Of a DNA stretch of 36,509 nt, positions 15,950-22,747 are shown one piece after another (positions within the stretch are counted from its first letter, which is position 1; every line of letters starts with the position of its first letter). This DNA is from Deinococcales bacterium. Lineage in GTDB: Bacteria; Deinococcota; Deinococci; Deinococcales; JAAFIG01. The notes under the pieces were generated by a model, which saw nothing but the letters and a program-made list of their open reading frames with translations, was not told the origin of the DNA and did not search any database. The position numbers and the translations under genes are program-made. Location of the stretch: contig JAAFIG010000043.1 in the NCBI GenBank assembly GCA_013298595.1, positions 1 to 36,509 on the forward strand, given 5' to 3'.

Positions 15950-16141
15950 TTAGAAAAGACATGGGCAGGCAGCATCGGCACTGACCAAGGCTAGTGGAAC
16001 TCGAGTGCTATGAATGGTTTTGTGGCTGATTTTTTGCCATTGTTTTTGCCACCATTGTTGCCAATGATATTGTTCGAGATGAGCAGCACGGACTTGGTGC
16101 TGAATGGTTTCTTGGCGTTGCTGAATGAATATGTTTTCCAT
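15950..16141 (-). CDS. 63-residue Gln/Trp-rich protein with CxC tail
   Basis: Starts MENIFIQQRQETIQHQ and continues with a WQQWWQKQWQK stretch; it ends AACPCLF. It is basic and probably helical. I recognise no family. It is a real gene by context: AAGGAG lies seven bases before its ATG, it follows an arsR-type operator, and it is 12 bases from the next gene, which also has a strong ribosome site. The terminal CPC, like the Cys pairs ending the two neighbouring proteins, hints at thiolate ligation of arsenic or another soft metal. Because it is short it could be missed by automated annotation. Confidence 0.55.
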   Translation of the reverse strand: MENIFIQQRQETIQHQVRAAHLEQYHWQQWWQKQWQKISHKTIHSTRVPLALVSADAACPCLF

Positions 16142-16154
16142 AACAAATCTCCTT

Positions 16155-16174
16155 ATATCGAAATGTATCGATAT
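16155..16174 (-). promoter_or_regulatory. Second ArsR-type operator in front of the 63-residue gene
   Basis: ATATCGA (16155-16161) and TCGATAT (16168-16174) are perfect 7-bp arms separated by six bases, the same geometry as the operator upstream of arsR. A possible promoter (minus-strand TTTAAC, 17 bases, TATAAG) overlaps it, though its -10 box would coincide with the Shine-Dalgarno. Confidence 0.6.
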
Positions 16175-16189
16175 GTTAAATAAAATTTT

Positions 16190-16531
16190 TTAGCAGCACT
16201 GCTCAAGATACGCCTGAACTGCTTTAAAGCCTCGAGTATCCAAGTTGTAATACATCCATTTTCCTCGTTTCTCGGCTTGGATTAAATTTGCCGACAATAA
16301 ACATTTCATATGGTGACTAATGGTTGGTTGCGACAAACCAGTTATATCCTCGAGATCGCAACCGCAAATACCATCGCCACAACAACCAACAGCATCGGAA
16401 GCTAAATAGCGTAAAATCTTTAATCGCGCAGGGTCAGATAATGCCTTAAAAACCCATGCCACACCATCTAAACCTAACTCGAGATTGGTATTTGTTTGGA
16501 TATTTGGCTCGAGTTGCATAATAGCTGACAT
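16190..16531 (-). CDS. arsR: ArsR/SmtB-family metalloregulatory repressor
   Basis: 113 residues with a winged helix-turn-helix. ALSDPARLKILRYLA is the family's second helix, and the recognition helix is LSQPTISHHMKCLLSANLI. The metal-site segment is CCGDGICGCDLEDI, with cysteines placed as in As(III)-sensing ArsR proteins, where binding releases DNA. The protein ends LEQCC, adding a C-terminal Cys pair that could form part of a second site. It is first gene of a minus-strand operon with the 63-residue, DUF6428-like and ArsN2-ArsN1 genes. Its own promoter is overlapped by an operator, which indicates autoregulation. No arsenite pump or reductase lies in the window. Confidence 0.88.
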   Translation of the reverse strand: MSAIMQLEPNIQTNTNLELGLDGVAWVFKALSDPARLKILRYLASDAVGCCGDGICGCDLEDITGLSQPTISHHMKCLLSANLIQAEKRGKWMYYNLDTRGFKAVQAYLEQCC

Positions 16532-16570
16532 ATCACTAGATTACACAACATATTGATAAATGTCAATATG
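16532..16570 (-). promoter_or_regulatory. arsR promoter with overlapping operator
   Basis: This is the best promoter in the window: minus-strand TTGACA (plus 16561-16566), a 17-base spacer, TAATCT (16538-16543), six bases, then the ATG ending at 16531, so a leaderless mRNA. The operator CATATTGA (16549-16556)-N6-TCAATATG (16563-16570) has perfect 8-bp arms and covers the -35. Confidence 0.85.
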
Positions 16571-16576
16571 AAATTA

Positions 16577-17191
16577 TTAGCGTAAAGAAATACGATCAGG
16601 CTCGAGTTTCACACCTTCAACAAGCTGCCCATTACGATCTACAGGGGTCAAACCAGTTTCAGAGTTACCCGATAAGCCAAGAGCAAAAACCACTCGCCCC
16701 ACTTGTTCCGAAGTACCAATAGCTGTAACACTAAAACTTGCGGGCAGCACAGGAATATTATCCAAAGCTGCAATTCGTACCAAAACATTTTGCCGCACCA
16801 CGCTTTTGAGGGTTGCTGAAACACGCTTAGGTTCAAATCTAAGCACCTTAACACTTTGCGGAGCATCTATACGTACATCTTGCGAGAAAAAACCATCCTC
16901 GAGATTACTCACAGAAATACTGGCTTCCAAATTGGAAGGCTCGATTTGTTCAATTTCGCCTCGAGCACCTTGGATACTGATCTGAATTTTCTTAGGTAAA
17001 TCGTTAAGTACCCGATTTTCGTTTAACCCACGAATCTCGAGTGGTACATCTAAACTGCGGGTTGCTGTAGTTCGTCGTTCGGCAGTTGCCACAAACCACA
17101 AGGCAATGGCAATCAGTAAAGCACTGAGTTTAGCAAACCAATTATGGAAAATACCTTGTCGTTGTACAAAGGTTTGCAACCTAATTAACAT
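16577..17191 (-). CDS. cdaR: CdaR, YbbR-domain regulator of the diadenylate cyclase
   Basis: 204 residues. One N-terminal membrane anchor (FAKLSALLIAIALWFVATAE, residues about 20-38) is followed by YbbR repeats: a first at RSLDVPLEIRGL...GARGEIEQI and a second at QNVLVRIAALDNIPV...VGRV, each about 80-90 residues. Only two to two and a half repeats are present, fewer than the four of B. subtilis CdaR. CdaR binds and modulates CdaA at the membrane face. The ATG overlaps the end of cdaA by eleven bases, a coupled pair. The glmM gene that often follows in Firmicutes is absent; the arsR promoter region lies next. Confidence 0.85.
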   Translation of the reverse strand: MLIRLQTFVQRQGIFHNWFAKLSALLIAIALWFVATAERRTTATRSLDVPLEIRGLNENRVLNDLPKKIQISIQGARGEIEQIEPSNLEASISVSNLEDGFFSQDVRIDAPQSVKVLRFEPKRVSATLKSVVRQNVLVRIAALDNIPVLPASFSVTAIGTSEQVGRVVFALGLSGNSETGLTPVDRNGQLVEGVKLEPDRISLR

Positions 17192-17999
17192 TGCTAACCT
17201 CTTTGACTCGAGTTTCTTGCAATTTCTGCCGCGTTAAACCAAATAAGGCGCGGCGTATGCGCCGTTGCGGATTAGCTTGAGCACTTGAGCGCAACCGATC
17301 ACGTAACTCGAGCACTGTTAAATCGGCACTTAGCACACCTGTTTCGGCAACCCGAATAGAACCGCGTTCCTCGGATACCACGATAATAATGGCATCGGTT
17401 AAATCTGATAAACCAAGGGCTGCTCGGTGGCGTGTTCCGTAAAGACGTTGCACACCACTTGAATCGCTTTGTAAAGGAAATAAACAACCAGCCGCTCGAA
17501 CACGCCCATGTTGCACAATCACACCGCCATCATGCAATGGGGTATTACGAGCAAAAATGGTTTCTAGTAAACCACTGGAAACTTCAGCATCGAGTTTAAC
17601 ACCACTACCTGCGTAATCACCCAGTGGTGTTTGCCTTTCCAAAGCCACTAAAGCACCTACTTTTCGTTCAGCCAACCATTCGATCGCTCGAGTGATTTCG
17701 TTAATCGCCAGTGTTTGTGGAGCATCCTCGGTTTGTCTTGGTCTGCCGACCCGTTCAAGCACAGCCCGTAACTCGGGTTGAAAAATCACAATCAAAGCAA
17801 ATAAACCAATTGCAGCCACTCGCTCGAGAATGGCGTACAAGGTTGTTAAACCAAACCATTGTGCGGCATACAATGCCAAACCAAAAACAAGTAAACCACG
17901 TACCAGATTGAGTGTTCTCGAGTCTGCCATGAGTTGATACCCCTGATATAACAGGGTCGCTACAAGCACAATATCAACCACATCAAGCACAGTTAGCAT
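17181..17999 (-). CDS. cdaA: Diadenylate cyclase CdaA
   Basis: 272 residues. Three N-terminal membrane spans (residues about 5-70) lead into the DisA_N/DAC domain, which condenses two ATP to c-di-AMP. The catalytic segments read LHDGGVIV (the family usually has DGA) and GTRHRAALGLSD (RHR motif intact); FARNTPLHDGG and VVSEERGSIRVA are also conserved. The C-terminal 30 residues (SSAQANPQRRIRRALFGL) are an Arg-rich tail. The start has GAGGTGA about seven bases upstream. It forms the first gene of cdaA-cdaR. The Gly in DGG is a mild departure that probably keeps activity. Confidence 0.9.
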   Translation of the reverse strand: MLTVLDVVDIVLVATLLYQGYQLMADSRTLNLVRGLLVFGLALYAAQWFGLTTLYAILERVAAIGLFALIVIFQPELRAVLERVGRPRQTEDAPQTLAINEITRAIEWLAERKVGALVALERQTPLGDYAGSGVKLDAEVSSGLLETIFARNTPLHDGGVIVQHGRVRAAGCLFPLQSDSSGVQRLYGTRHRAALGLSDLTDAIIIVVSEERGSIRVAETGVLSADLTVLELRDRLRSSAQANPQRRIRRALFGLTRQKLQETRVKEVSNVN

Positions 18000-18007
18000 C
18001 TAATCTC

Positions 18008-18020
18008 ACCTCGAATTGTA
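18008..18020 (-). promoter_or_regulatory. cdaA promoter -10 and Shine-Dalgarno
   Basis: Minus-strand TACAAT (18015-18020) is a good -10 box. GAGGTGA lies between it and the ATG. No clear -35 is seen, and there is no c-di-AMP riboswitch-like structure. Confidence 0.5.
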
Positions 18021-18103
18021 CACGTTTGGCATAACACAATCGTCACACGCAGTTTACGAGAAAATAATAGGTTGCGCCTCCGACGAATGGCGTACACATT
18101 TGG

Positions 18104-18137
18104 TTGCTTACTCATCTGGGCTGGTTAAACTTTGCCC
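18104..18137 (+). promoter_or_regulatory. Leaderless promoter of the GHL10 gene
   Basis: TTGCTT (18104-18109), a 16-base spacer, TAAACT (18126-18131), six bases, then ATG 18138. The alignment decides ATG 18138 over the TTG at 18132. Confidence 0.7.
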
Positions 18138-19652
18138 ATGTGGATTCGTTATGGCTTGCTTGGTCTTCTGGCAGTTTTTTTAAGTTTTACTTCAAAAGCA
18201 CAACAAGTAAAACCACTTGGTTTACCACCAATCATGCAAGTGCGCGGCTTATGGGTGGATGCCTTTGGCGCTGGTTTTAAAAACCAAACCGAAGTCAATA
18301 CGCTTATTGGTTACGCGCAAACCATGAAAATCAATGCGCTATTTGTACAAGTTGGTCGGCGTATGGATTGTTTTTGTAATCGCGCCAGTGTGCCACGCAG
18401 CGCTGACCCAAAACTGGCAGCCAACTTTGACCCATTACAAGCCATTCTCGAGAAAGCTAAACCATTGGGGATTCAAGTCCATGCTTGGGTGATTACCACC
18501 GCAGCTTTTAATAGCACCGAACCACTCTTTAGTGCTAAGCATGTTATGGCAACGCATGGACGTACAGCTCCCGATCCGTGGGTGACAATGGATGCAACTG
18601 GGAACTCTCGAGTTGGTAAAGATGAAATCCTGGATGTGGGGCATCCAGCCGCAGCTGATTACATTGTGCGTTTCTATACCTCTTTGCTCGAGAATTACGA
18701 TTTAGATGGCATTCAATTTGACCGAGTGCGTTACCCAGATAGTGGAGATGCACAATTTCGACCGCTTTGGGGGTATAACCCAACTGCTTTAAAGCGTTTT
18801 CAAACCGAAACGGCTCGCACAGATATTCCAAACCCAACCGATGAGCAATGGAGTCAATGGCGACGTGACCAAATTACCAATGTGGTACGCCGAGTTTATC
18901 TCGAGGCAAAAATGATTAAACCAAATGCTTGGGTTAGTGCTGCTACCATTACGTACAAAGCTGCACCGCGCACCTTAGAAGAATTTAAGCAAACCCGAAC
19001 CTACAAAGAAGTACTGCAAGACTGGGCGGGTTGGACAGCGGCAGGTATTTTGGATATGAACATCCCCATGAATTATAAACGCGAATACGATGCAACCCAA
19101 GCTAAAGAATTTGATGGCTGGAACAACTTTGCCAGCACCACTCGAGAGAACGCCGTTGTCTTATCTGGGCTAGGGTTTTTTGTCAATAAAACAACTGATT
19201 CGTCAAAACAACTCGCTCGAGCTTTAAAGACTCCTGGTATCTCGGGTTTTGTTGGTTACAGTTACCGCACCACCGATTTGGATGTACTGAATAGTAAAAA
19301 AACCGAAACCAACGGACGCAAAGATTTCCAAAAAATCTTTAGCCCAATTTTTGCTAATCAAGTCCAATGGACAAGGGCACCAACCAACAAACTCAGTGGT
19401 TTCCTCGGACGGGTAACCCAAGCTGGTACTGCGTTAAGTAATGCCGAAATTGAAATTCAAGCCTCAGATGGCTCGAGTTTATTGCTTCGCACTGATGCCA
19501 ATGGCTACTATGGCGTACCTCGATTACCGATTGGTAAAACAAAAATAGTTCTATTGCAACGCGCAGGTAATACTGTCACAGTCTCGAGTTCACTTGAGTT
19601 CACAGTGATTCAAAGACAAGTGCAAAGAATTACTGATTTAGTAGCGCCTTAA
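18138..19652 (+). CDS. Secreted GHL10-family glycoside hydrolase-like protein
   Basis: 504 residues. The signal peptide MWIRYGLLGLLAVFLSFTSKAQ is followed by a family-10-like TIM barrel (pfam GHL10/FenI): VRGLWVDAFGAGF, INALFVQVGRRMDCFC, FDPLQAILEKAKPLGIQVHAWV, LDGIQFDRVRYPD, and a final IPMNYKREYD and GFVGYSYRT. Residues about 415-480 form a carboxypeptidase-regulatory-like beta sandwich (LSGFLGRVTQAGTALSNAEIEI...TDANGYYGVPRLPIG). Bacterial GHL10 proteins are envelope-linked and are thought to act on peptidoglycan glycans or other polysaccharides. A CTCGAG-stem terminator follows 24 bases downstream, so it is monocistronic. Confidence 0.85.
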   Translation: MWIRYGLLGLLAVFLSFTSKAQQVKPLGLPPIMQVRGLWVDAFGAGFKNQTEVNTLIGYAQTMKINALFVQVGRRMDCFCNRASVPRSADPKLAANFDPLQAILEKAKPLGIQVHAWVITTAAFNSTEPLFSAKHVMATHGRTAPDPWVTMDATGNSRVGKDEILDVGHPAAADYIVRFYTSLLENYDLDGIQFDRVRYPDSGDAQFRPLWGYNPTALKRFQTETARTDIPNPTDEQWSQWRRDQITNVVRRVYLEAKMIKPNAWVSAATITYKAAPRTLEEFKQTRTYKEVLQDWAGWTAAGILDMNIPMNYKREYDATQAKEFDGWNNFASTTRENAVVLSGLGFFVNKTTDSSKQLARALKTPGISGFVGYSYRTTDLDVLNSKKTETNGRKDFQKIFSPIFANQVQWTRAPTNKLSGFLGRVTQAGTALSNAEIEIQASDGSSLLLRTDANGYYGVPRLPIGKTKIVLLQRAGNTVTVSSSLEFTVIQRQVQRITDLVAP

Positions 19653-19676
19653 ACGTAAAGACCATAAGTCAACGTG

Positions 19677-19706
19677 CTCGAGGTGTTGTTGGCACCTCGA
19701 GTTTTT
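19677..19706 (+). terminator. Terminator whose stem contains CTCGAG on both arms
   Basis: CTCGAGGTG (19677-19685) pairs with CACCTCGAG (19693-19701) around a seven-base loop, then TTTTT (19702-19706). It ends the GHL10 transcript. Confidence 0.85.
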
Positions 19707-19767
19707 ACTTCGGGAACTTTTCCCAAAGCTTTGACATCCTAAAGACAAATCCCGATTTGGAGGACTT

Positions 19768-21183
19768 ATGAAGCCATATAACCCAAAAGAGTACACGTTT
19801 GAAGATGCTTCACACTTGTTGCGCCGCGCTGGTTTTGGAGGCACGCTCGAAGAAATCGAAGCGCTGCGCCGCTTAGGTCCGCAATTGGCTGTGGAGAAGT
19901 TATTATCGTTTAGTTCCTTTGATGGTTCAGAACCCAACCCACACGATTTAGACGCTCAAGCTAAAGCAGCCGAAGAAGCAGGACGACCACTGAATCAAGT
20001 TGTTGCCAGCACAGTGCAAGTAACACAAGCTTGGTGGCTGCACAAAATGCGAACTACTCGAGAACCGCTGAAAGAGAAAATGACTTTGTTCTGGCATGGG
20101 CATTTTGTCAGTGGTTTAGATAAAGTGCGAAGCGGTTACTTACTGAGAAACCAAAATGAATTGTTTCGCCGTATGGCACTGAGTAACTTTGAAGCGATTA
20201 CCTTAGCTGTTGCTAAAGACCCAGCCATGCTTAGGTACTTAGATAACGATTCCAATACCAAAAAACACCCAAACGAAAACTTTGCTCGAGAAATCATGGA
20301 GCTCTTCACTATGGGTGTGAACAGTGGTTACACCGAAAAAGATATTCAAGAAGCAGCTCGAGCTTTTACAGGTTGGACATTTGTTTACGCACAAAAACAA
20401 GGTCTCGAAGGCTTAAAAAATCCGCCTTTTGTTTTTAACCAAAAAAACCATGATACGGGTGTTAAAACAGTCCTTGGACAAACTGGTAATTTGAAAGGCG
20501 AAGATATTGTTCGTATTGTTTGTACGCAGCCCAGCACAGCTAAGTATATGGTGACAAAGCTCTGGAAGTTCTTTGTGGCCCCAAATATTCCAGCGGCAAC
20601 ACTAGACGAATTAGTGCAACTCTGGACAAAAAGTAAAGGCAATATCCGTGATGTATTACGTGAAATTTTTGCTTCTGCCGAATTTTACGCAGCAGAAAAC
20701 CGTTTTGCACTGATTAAAACCCCAATTGAATTTGTGATTGGTTCAATACGAGCCACAAACGCCCAACTCGAGCCAGCTCATGAAATGGCATTGTCTAATA
20801 TTTTATCACGTATGGCACAAATTCCATTATACCCACCAGATGTTTCGGGTTGGGATGGCGACATAGACTGGATTGCTGATACCACCATGCTAAACCGGTT
20901 GCAGCACATGGCAACATTCTCCAGTGGTGCTTTACCAACAGTGGTTGAAAAACGTAAAAGTGTTTATGGTGCTGGTGGCTTAAAGAAATTCAGTGTGCAA
21001 TGGGTCATGGGTAAAGACCTATCCGAGACCATAGATTTAATTGGTAAAACCCATTATGGCGAGAAACCAATAGGGGTTTTACGTAAAGCCCTCGAAGTGT
21101 ATGCCAAAGGGCGTAACACCCCAGAGATTGCTCGAGGTTTAGCGTACTTAGCCATGATTTCACCGCAGTACCACTTAAATTAA
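19768..21183 (+). CDS. DUF1800 protein, copy A
   Basis: 471 residues. DUF1800 hallmarks are LLRRAGFGG at the start, KEKMTLFWHGHFVSG (near residue 100), NENFAREIMELFTMG (residues about 170-185), YTEKDIQEAARAFTGWTF, GEDIVRIV, and the C-terminal ISPQYHLN. No signal peptide is visible; partner DUF1501 proteins carry the export signal. DUF1800/DUF1501 gene pairs are widespread, envelope-associated and without assigned biochemistry. GGAGG lies before the ATG. The gene is the first of a two-pair array with the DUF1501 genes at 21524 and 24187 and the DUF1800 gene at 22748. Copies A and B share long conserved blocks and one 26-base exact block around ATGACTTTGTTCTGGCATGG. Confidence 0.87.
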   Translation: MKPYNPKEYTFEDASHLLRRAGFGGTLEEIEALRRLGPQLAVEKLLSFSSFDGSEPNPHDLDAQAKAAEEAGRPLNQVVASTVQVTQAWWLHKMRTTREPLKEKMTLFWHGHFVSGLDKVRSGYLLRNQNELFRRMALSNFEAITLAVAKDPAMLRYLDNDSNTKKHPNENFAREIMELFTMGVNSGYTEKDIQEAARAFTGWTFVYAQKQGLEGLKNPPFVFNQKNHDTGVKTVLGQTGNLKGEDIVRIVCTQPSTAKYMVTKLWKFFVAPNIPAATLDELVQLWTKSKGNIRDVLREIFASAEFYAAENRFALIKTPIEFVIGSIRATNAQLEPAHEMALSNILSRMAQIPLYPPDVSGWDGDIDWIADTTMLNRLQHMATFSSGALPTVVEKRKSVYGAGGLKKFSVQWVMGKDLSETIDLIGKTHYGEKPIGVLRKALEVYAKGRNTPEIARGLAYLAMISPQYHLN

Positions 21184-21191
21184 GGGATGCC

Positions 21192-21338
21192 ATGAAACAT
21201 CAATGCACTGGTTGCCAAAAGTTGCTTTGTCCGTTTAAGAAAATTCGTTTACAACTCGAGTTCCCTCGTTGTCACCAATGCAGTCTCGAGTTTCGCTTGC
21301 AACCCATCACTTTTTCTTTTGCTTTTACTAGAAGCTAA
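21192..21338 (+). CDS. 48-residue zinc-ribbon mini-protein
   Basis: A short ORF, too small for a 60-residue cutoff, between DUF1800-A and DUF1501-A. It reads MKHQCTGCQKLLCPFKKIRL then a second half with RCHQCSLEFRL. Two CxxC knuckles (C5-C8 and C27-C30) plus C13 make a classic four-ligand zinc ribbon. AAGGGA four bases before the ATG could serve as a ribosome site; the gene starts eight bases after the DUF1800-A stop, so it reads as an operon member. Two CTCGAG sites encode the Leu-Glu pairs. The last codons overlap the left arm of the structured element at 21327. Function is unknown. It may be a pseudo-fragment, but the clean CxxC pattern favours a real gene. Confidence 0.5.
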   Translation: MKHQCTGCQKLLCPFKKIRLQLEFPRCHQCSLEFRLQPITFSFAFTRS

Positions 21339-21494
21339 TTACTAAGTATCTCACGCTTTTCTTAACCCTAAGACGCACCTCGCGGGCAGGTTTAGAATTT
21401 TCAAAAAACGGCAATTCTGCCAGTACAGCGTGAGATACATCGCCCTTACTCCTTCTAGTCGGAAATGTTTTAGTAAGAAACGCTAAAACATTTC
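21327..21494 (+). repeat. Structured intergenic element with nested inverted repeats
   Basis: The outer arms ACTAGAAG (21327-21334) and CTTCTAGT (21452-21459) enclose perfect 12-bp arms GTATCTCACGCT (21346-21357) and AGCGTGAGATAC (21427-21438), with inner pairing AGAATT (21394-21399) and AATTCT (21413-21418). A separate perfect 12-bp hairpin, GAAATGTTTTAG (21462-21473) to CTAAAACATTTC (21483-21494), follows before the Shine-Dalgarno of DUF1501-A. It matches no riboswitch I know. It may be a cis-regulatory RNA or a MITE. Confidence 0.6.
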
Positions 21495-21523
21495 AGGGAT
21501 CTACTTAGTACAAGGAGCTATTT

Positions 21524-22693
21524 ATGAAAAGACGTGATTTCCTCAAATCTTCAATGCTGACAGTGGCTGGTCTGACCGGACCTGGTTTTCTGGCACGCAG
21601 TGCTGAAGCTGCCATTGGCAAAGGTAAGATTCTTGTTGTCATTCAATTATCGGGCGGTAATGATGGTTTGAATACCTTAATTCCGTACAGCAATGGTGCG
21701 TATTATGCTGCTCGTCCAACGATTGCCATTGAGAAGAAAAATGTTTTAACCCTCTCGAGTGATGTTGGTTTACATCCAAGCTTAAAACCGCTGATGAAAT
21801 TCTGGGATGACGGCAAACTTGGTTTGATCCAAGGTGTAGGTTATCCAAACCCGAACCGTAGCCACTTTGAAAGCATGGCAATTTGGCACACAGCCGACCC
21901 AAGTGCTCGAGAACATGATGGTTGGATTGGTCGTATTGCCGAAAAGTATGGCGACCCTTTCTGCGCGACAAATTTTGGTGGTACCACACCACTGGCTTTA
22001 CGCGGCGCAGATATGATTTTACCAAGTATTTCGAGTATTGATAGTTTTCAATTAAAAATTGCCCCTGAAGCCAAAGGTGCTTTGGATGTGATGCTTGGTT
22101 CTAATTTGTCAGGACGAGCTGAAACCATTCGCAATGCCACTAAGCAAATGTTTAGTAATATTGACAGTGTGCAAAAAGGGGTGAGTAAATATAAACCAGG
22201 GGCTGCTTACCCAGATGAAAACCTGGCAGAAAGTTTACGCGACATTGCTCGGTTAATAGCAGCCGATGTTGGACCACGGGTTTTTTATACATCCCAAGGT
22301 GGTTACGATACCCACGCTGGACAACCCGAAGACCAAGCAGCCTTACTCGAGACACTCAGCGCTTCGATCACAGCTTTTATGGCTGATCTCGAGAAACAAG
22401 GTCGGGCGGATGATGTGATGATTGTTGGTTTCTCAGAGTTTGGACGCAGACTTGCCGAGAATGCCAGTGCAGGCACAGATCATGGTAAAGCCAGTATGAT
22501 GTTCACCATTGGTAACAGTGTTAAGGGTGGTTTATATGGTGCCCAACCAGACCTCGAGAAACTCAATGATGGCGACCCCGTTATGACCACTGATTTTAGG
22601 CAAGTCTATGCCACAGCGCTGGATGGTTGGTTGAACGTTTCAAGCCGCGATATCCTTGGAGCAGCTTTTAAGAATATTCCATTTATTCGCTAA
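21524..22693 (+). CDS. DUF1501 protein, copy A, Tat-exported
   Basis: 389 residues. The N-terminus [10 protein letters not shown] followed by a hydrophobic stretch and ARSAEAA is a twin-arginine signal. DUF1501 motifs are [50 protein letters not shown] and [21 protein letters not shown]. The family belongs to the alkaline-phosphatase-like (sulfatase-type) metal-hydrolase superfamily; His and Asp ligands are visible in GTDHG. AAGGAG lies before the ATG and follows the 12-bp hairpin. It is a paralogue of copy B (24187), with a 62-base tract identical at the nucleotide level. Role unknown beyond the export and pairing with DUF1800. Confidence 0.88.
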   Translation: MKRRDFLKSSMLTVAGLTGPGFLARSAEAAIGKGKILVVIQLSGGNDGLNTLIPYSNGAYYAARPTIAIEKKNVLTLSSDVGLHPSLKPLMKFWDDGKLGLIQGVGYPNPNRSHFESMAIWHTADPSAREHDGWIGRIAEKYGDPFCATNFGGTTPLALRGADMILPSISSIDSFQLKIAPEAKGALDVMLGSNLSGRAETIRNATKQMFSNIDSVQKGVSKYKPGAAYPDENLAESLRDIARLIAADVGPRVFYTSQGGYDTHAGQPEDQAALLETLSASITAFMADLEKQGRADDVMIVGFSEFGRRLAENASAGTDHGKASMMFTIGNSVKGGLYGAQPDLEKLNDGDPVMTTDFRQVYATALDGWLNVSSRDILGAAFKNIPFIR

Positions 22694-22700
22694 TGTTACG

Positions 22701-22720
22701 GCGGAACACGAATGTTCCGC
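22701..22720 (+). terminator. Intercistronic hairpin without U-tract
   Basis: GCGGAACA (22701-22708) and TGTTCCGC (22713-22720) pair perfectly around CGAA. No T-run follows and the next gene's Shine-Dalgarno is 16 bases on, so it is more likely an mRNA-stabilising or attenuating hairpin than a full terminator. Confidence 0.55.
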
Positions 22721-22747
22721 CAACACCATCAACCTTGGAGGTTATCT

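Noticed and set aside
21327-21459. The nested repeats as a simple terminator
   Set aside because: The arms are far apart and no U-run follows either pair.
21339-21523. A c-di-AMP (ydaO), TPP, SAM or cobalamin riboswitch in front of DUF1501-A
   Set aside because: None of the conserved core sequences of these classes is present, only inverted repeats.
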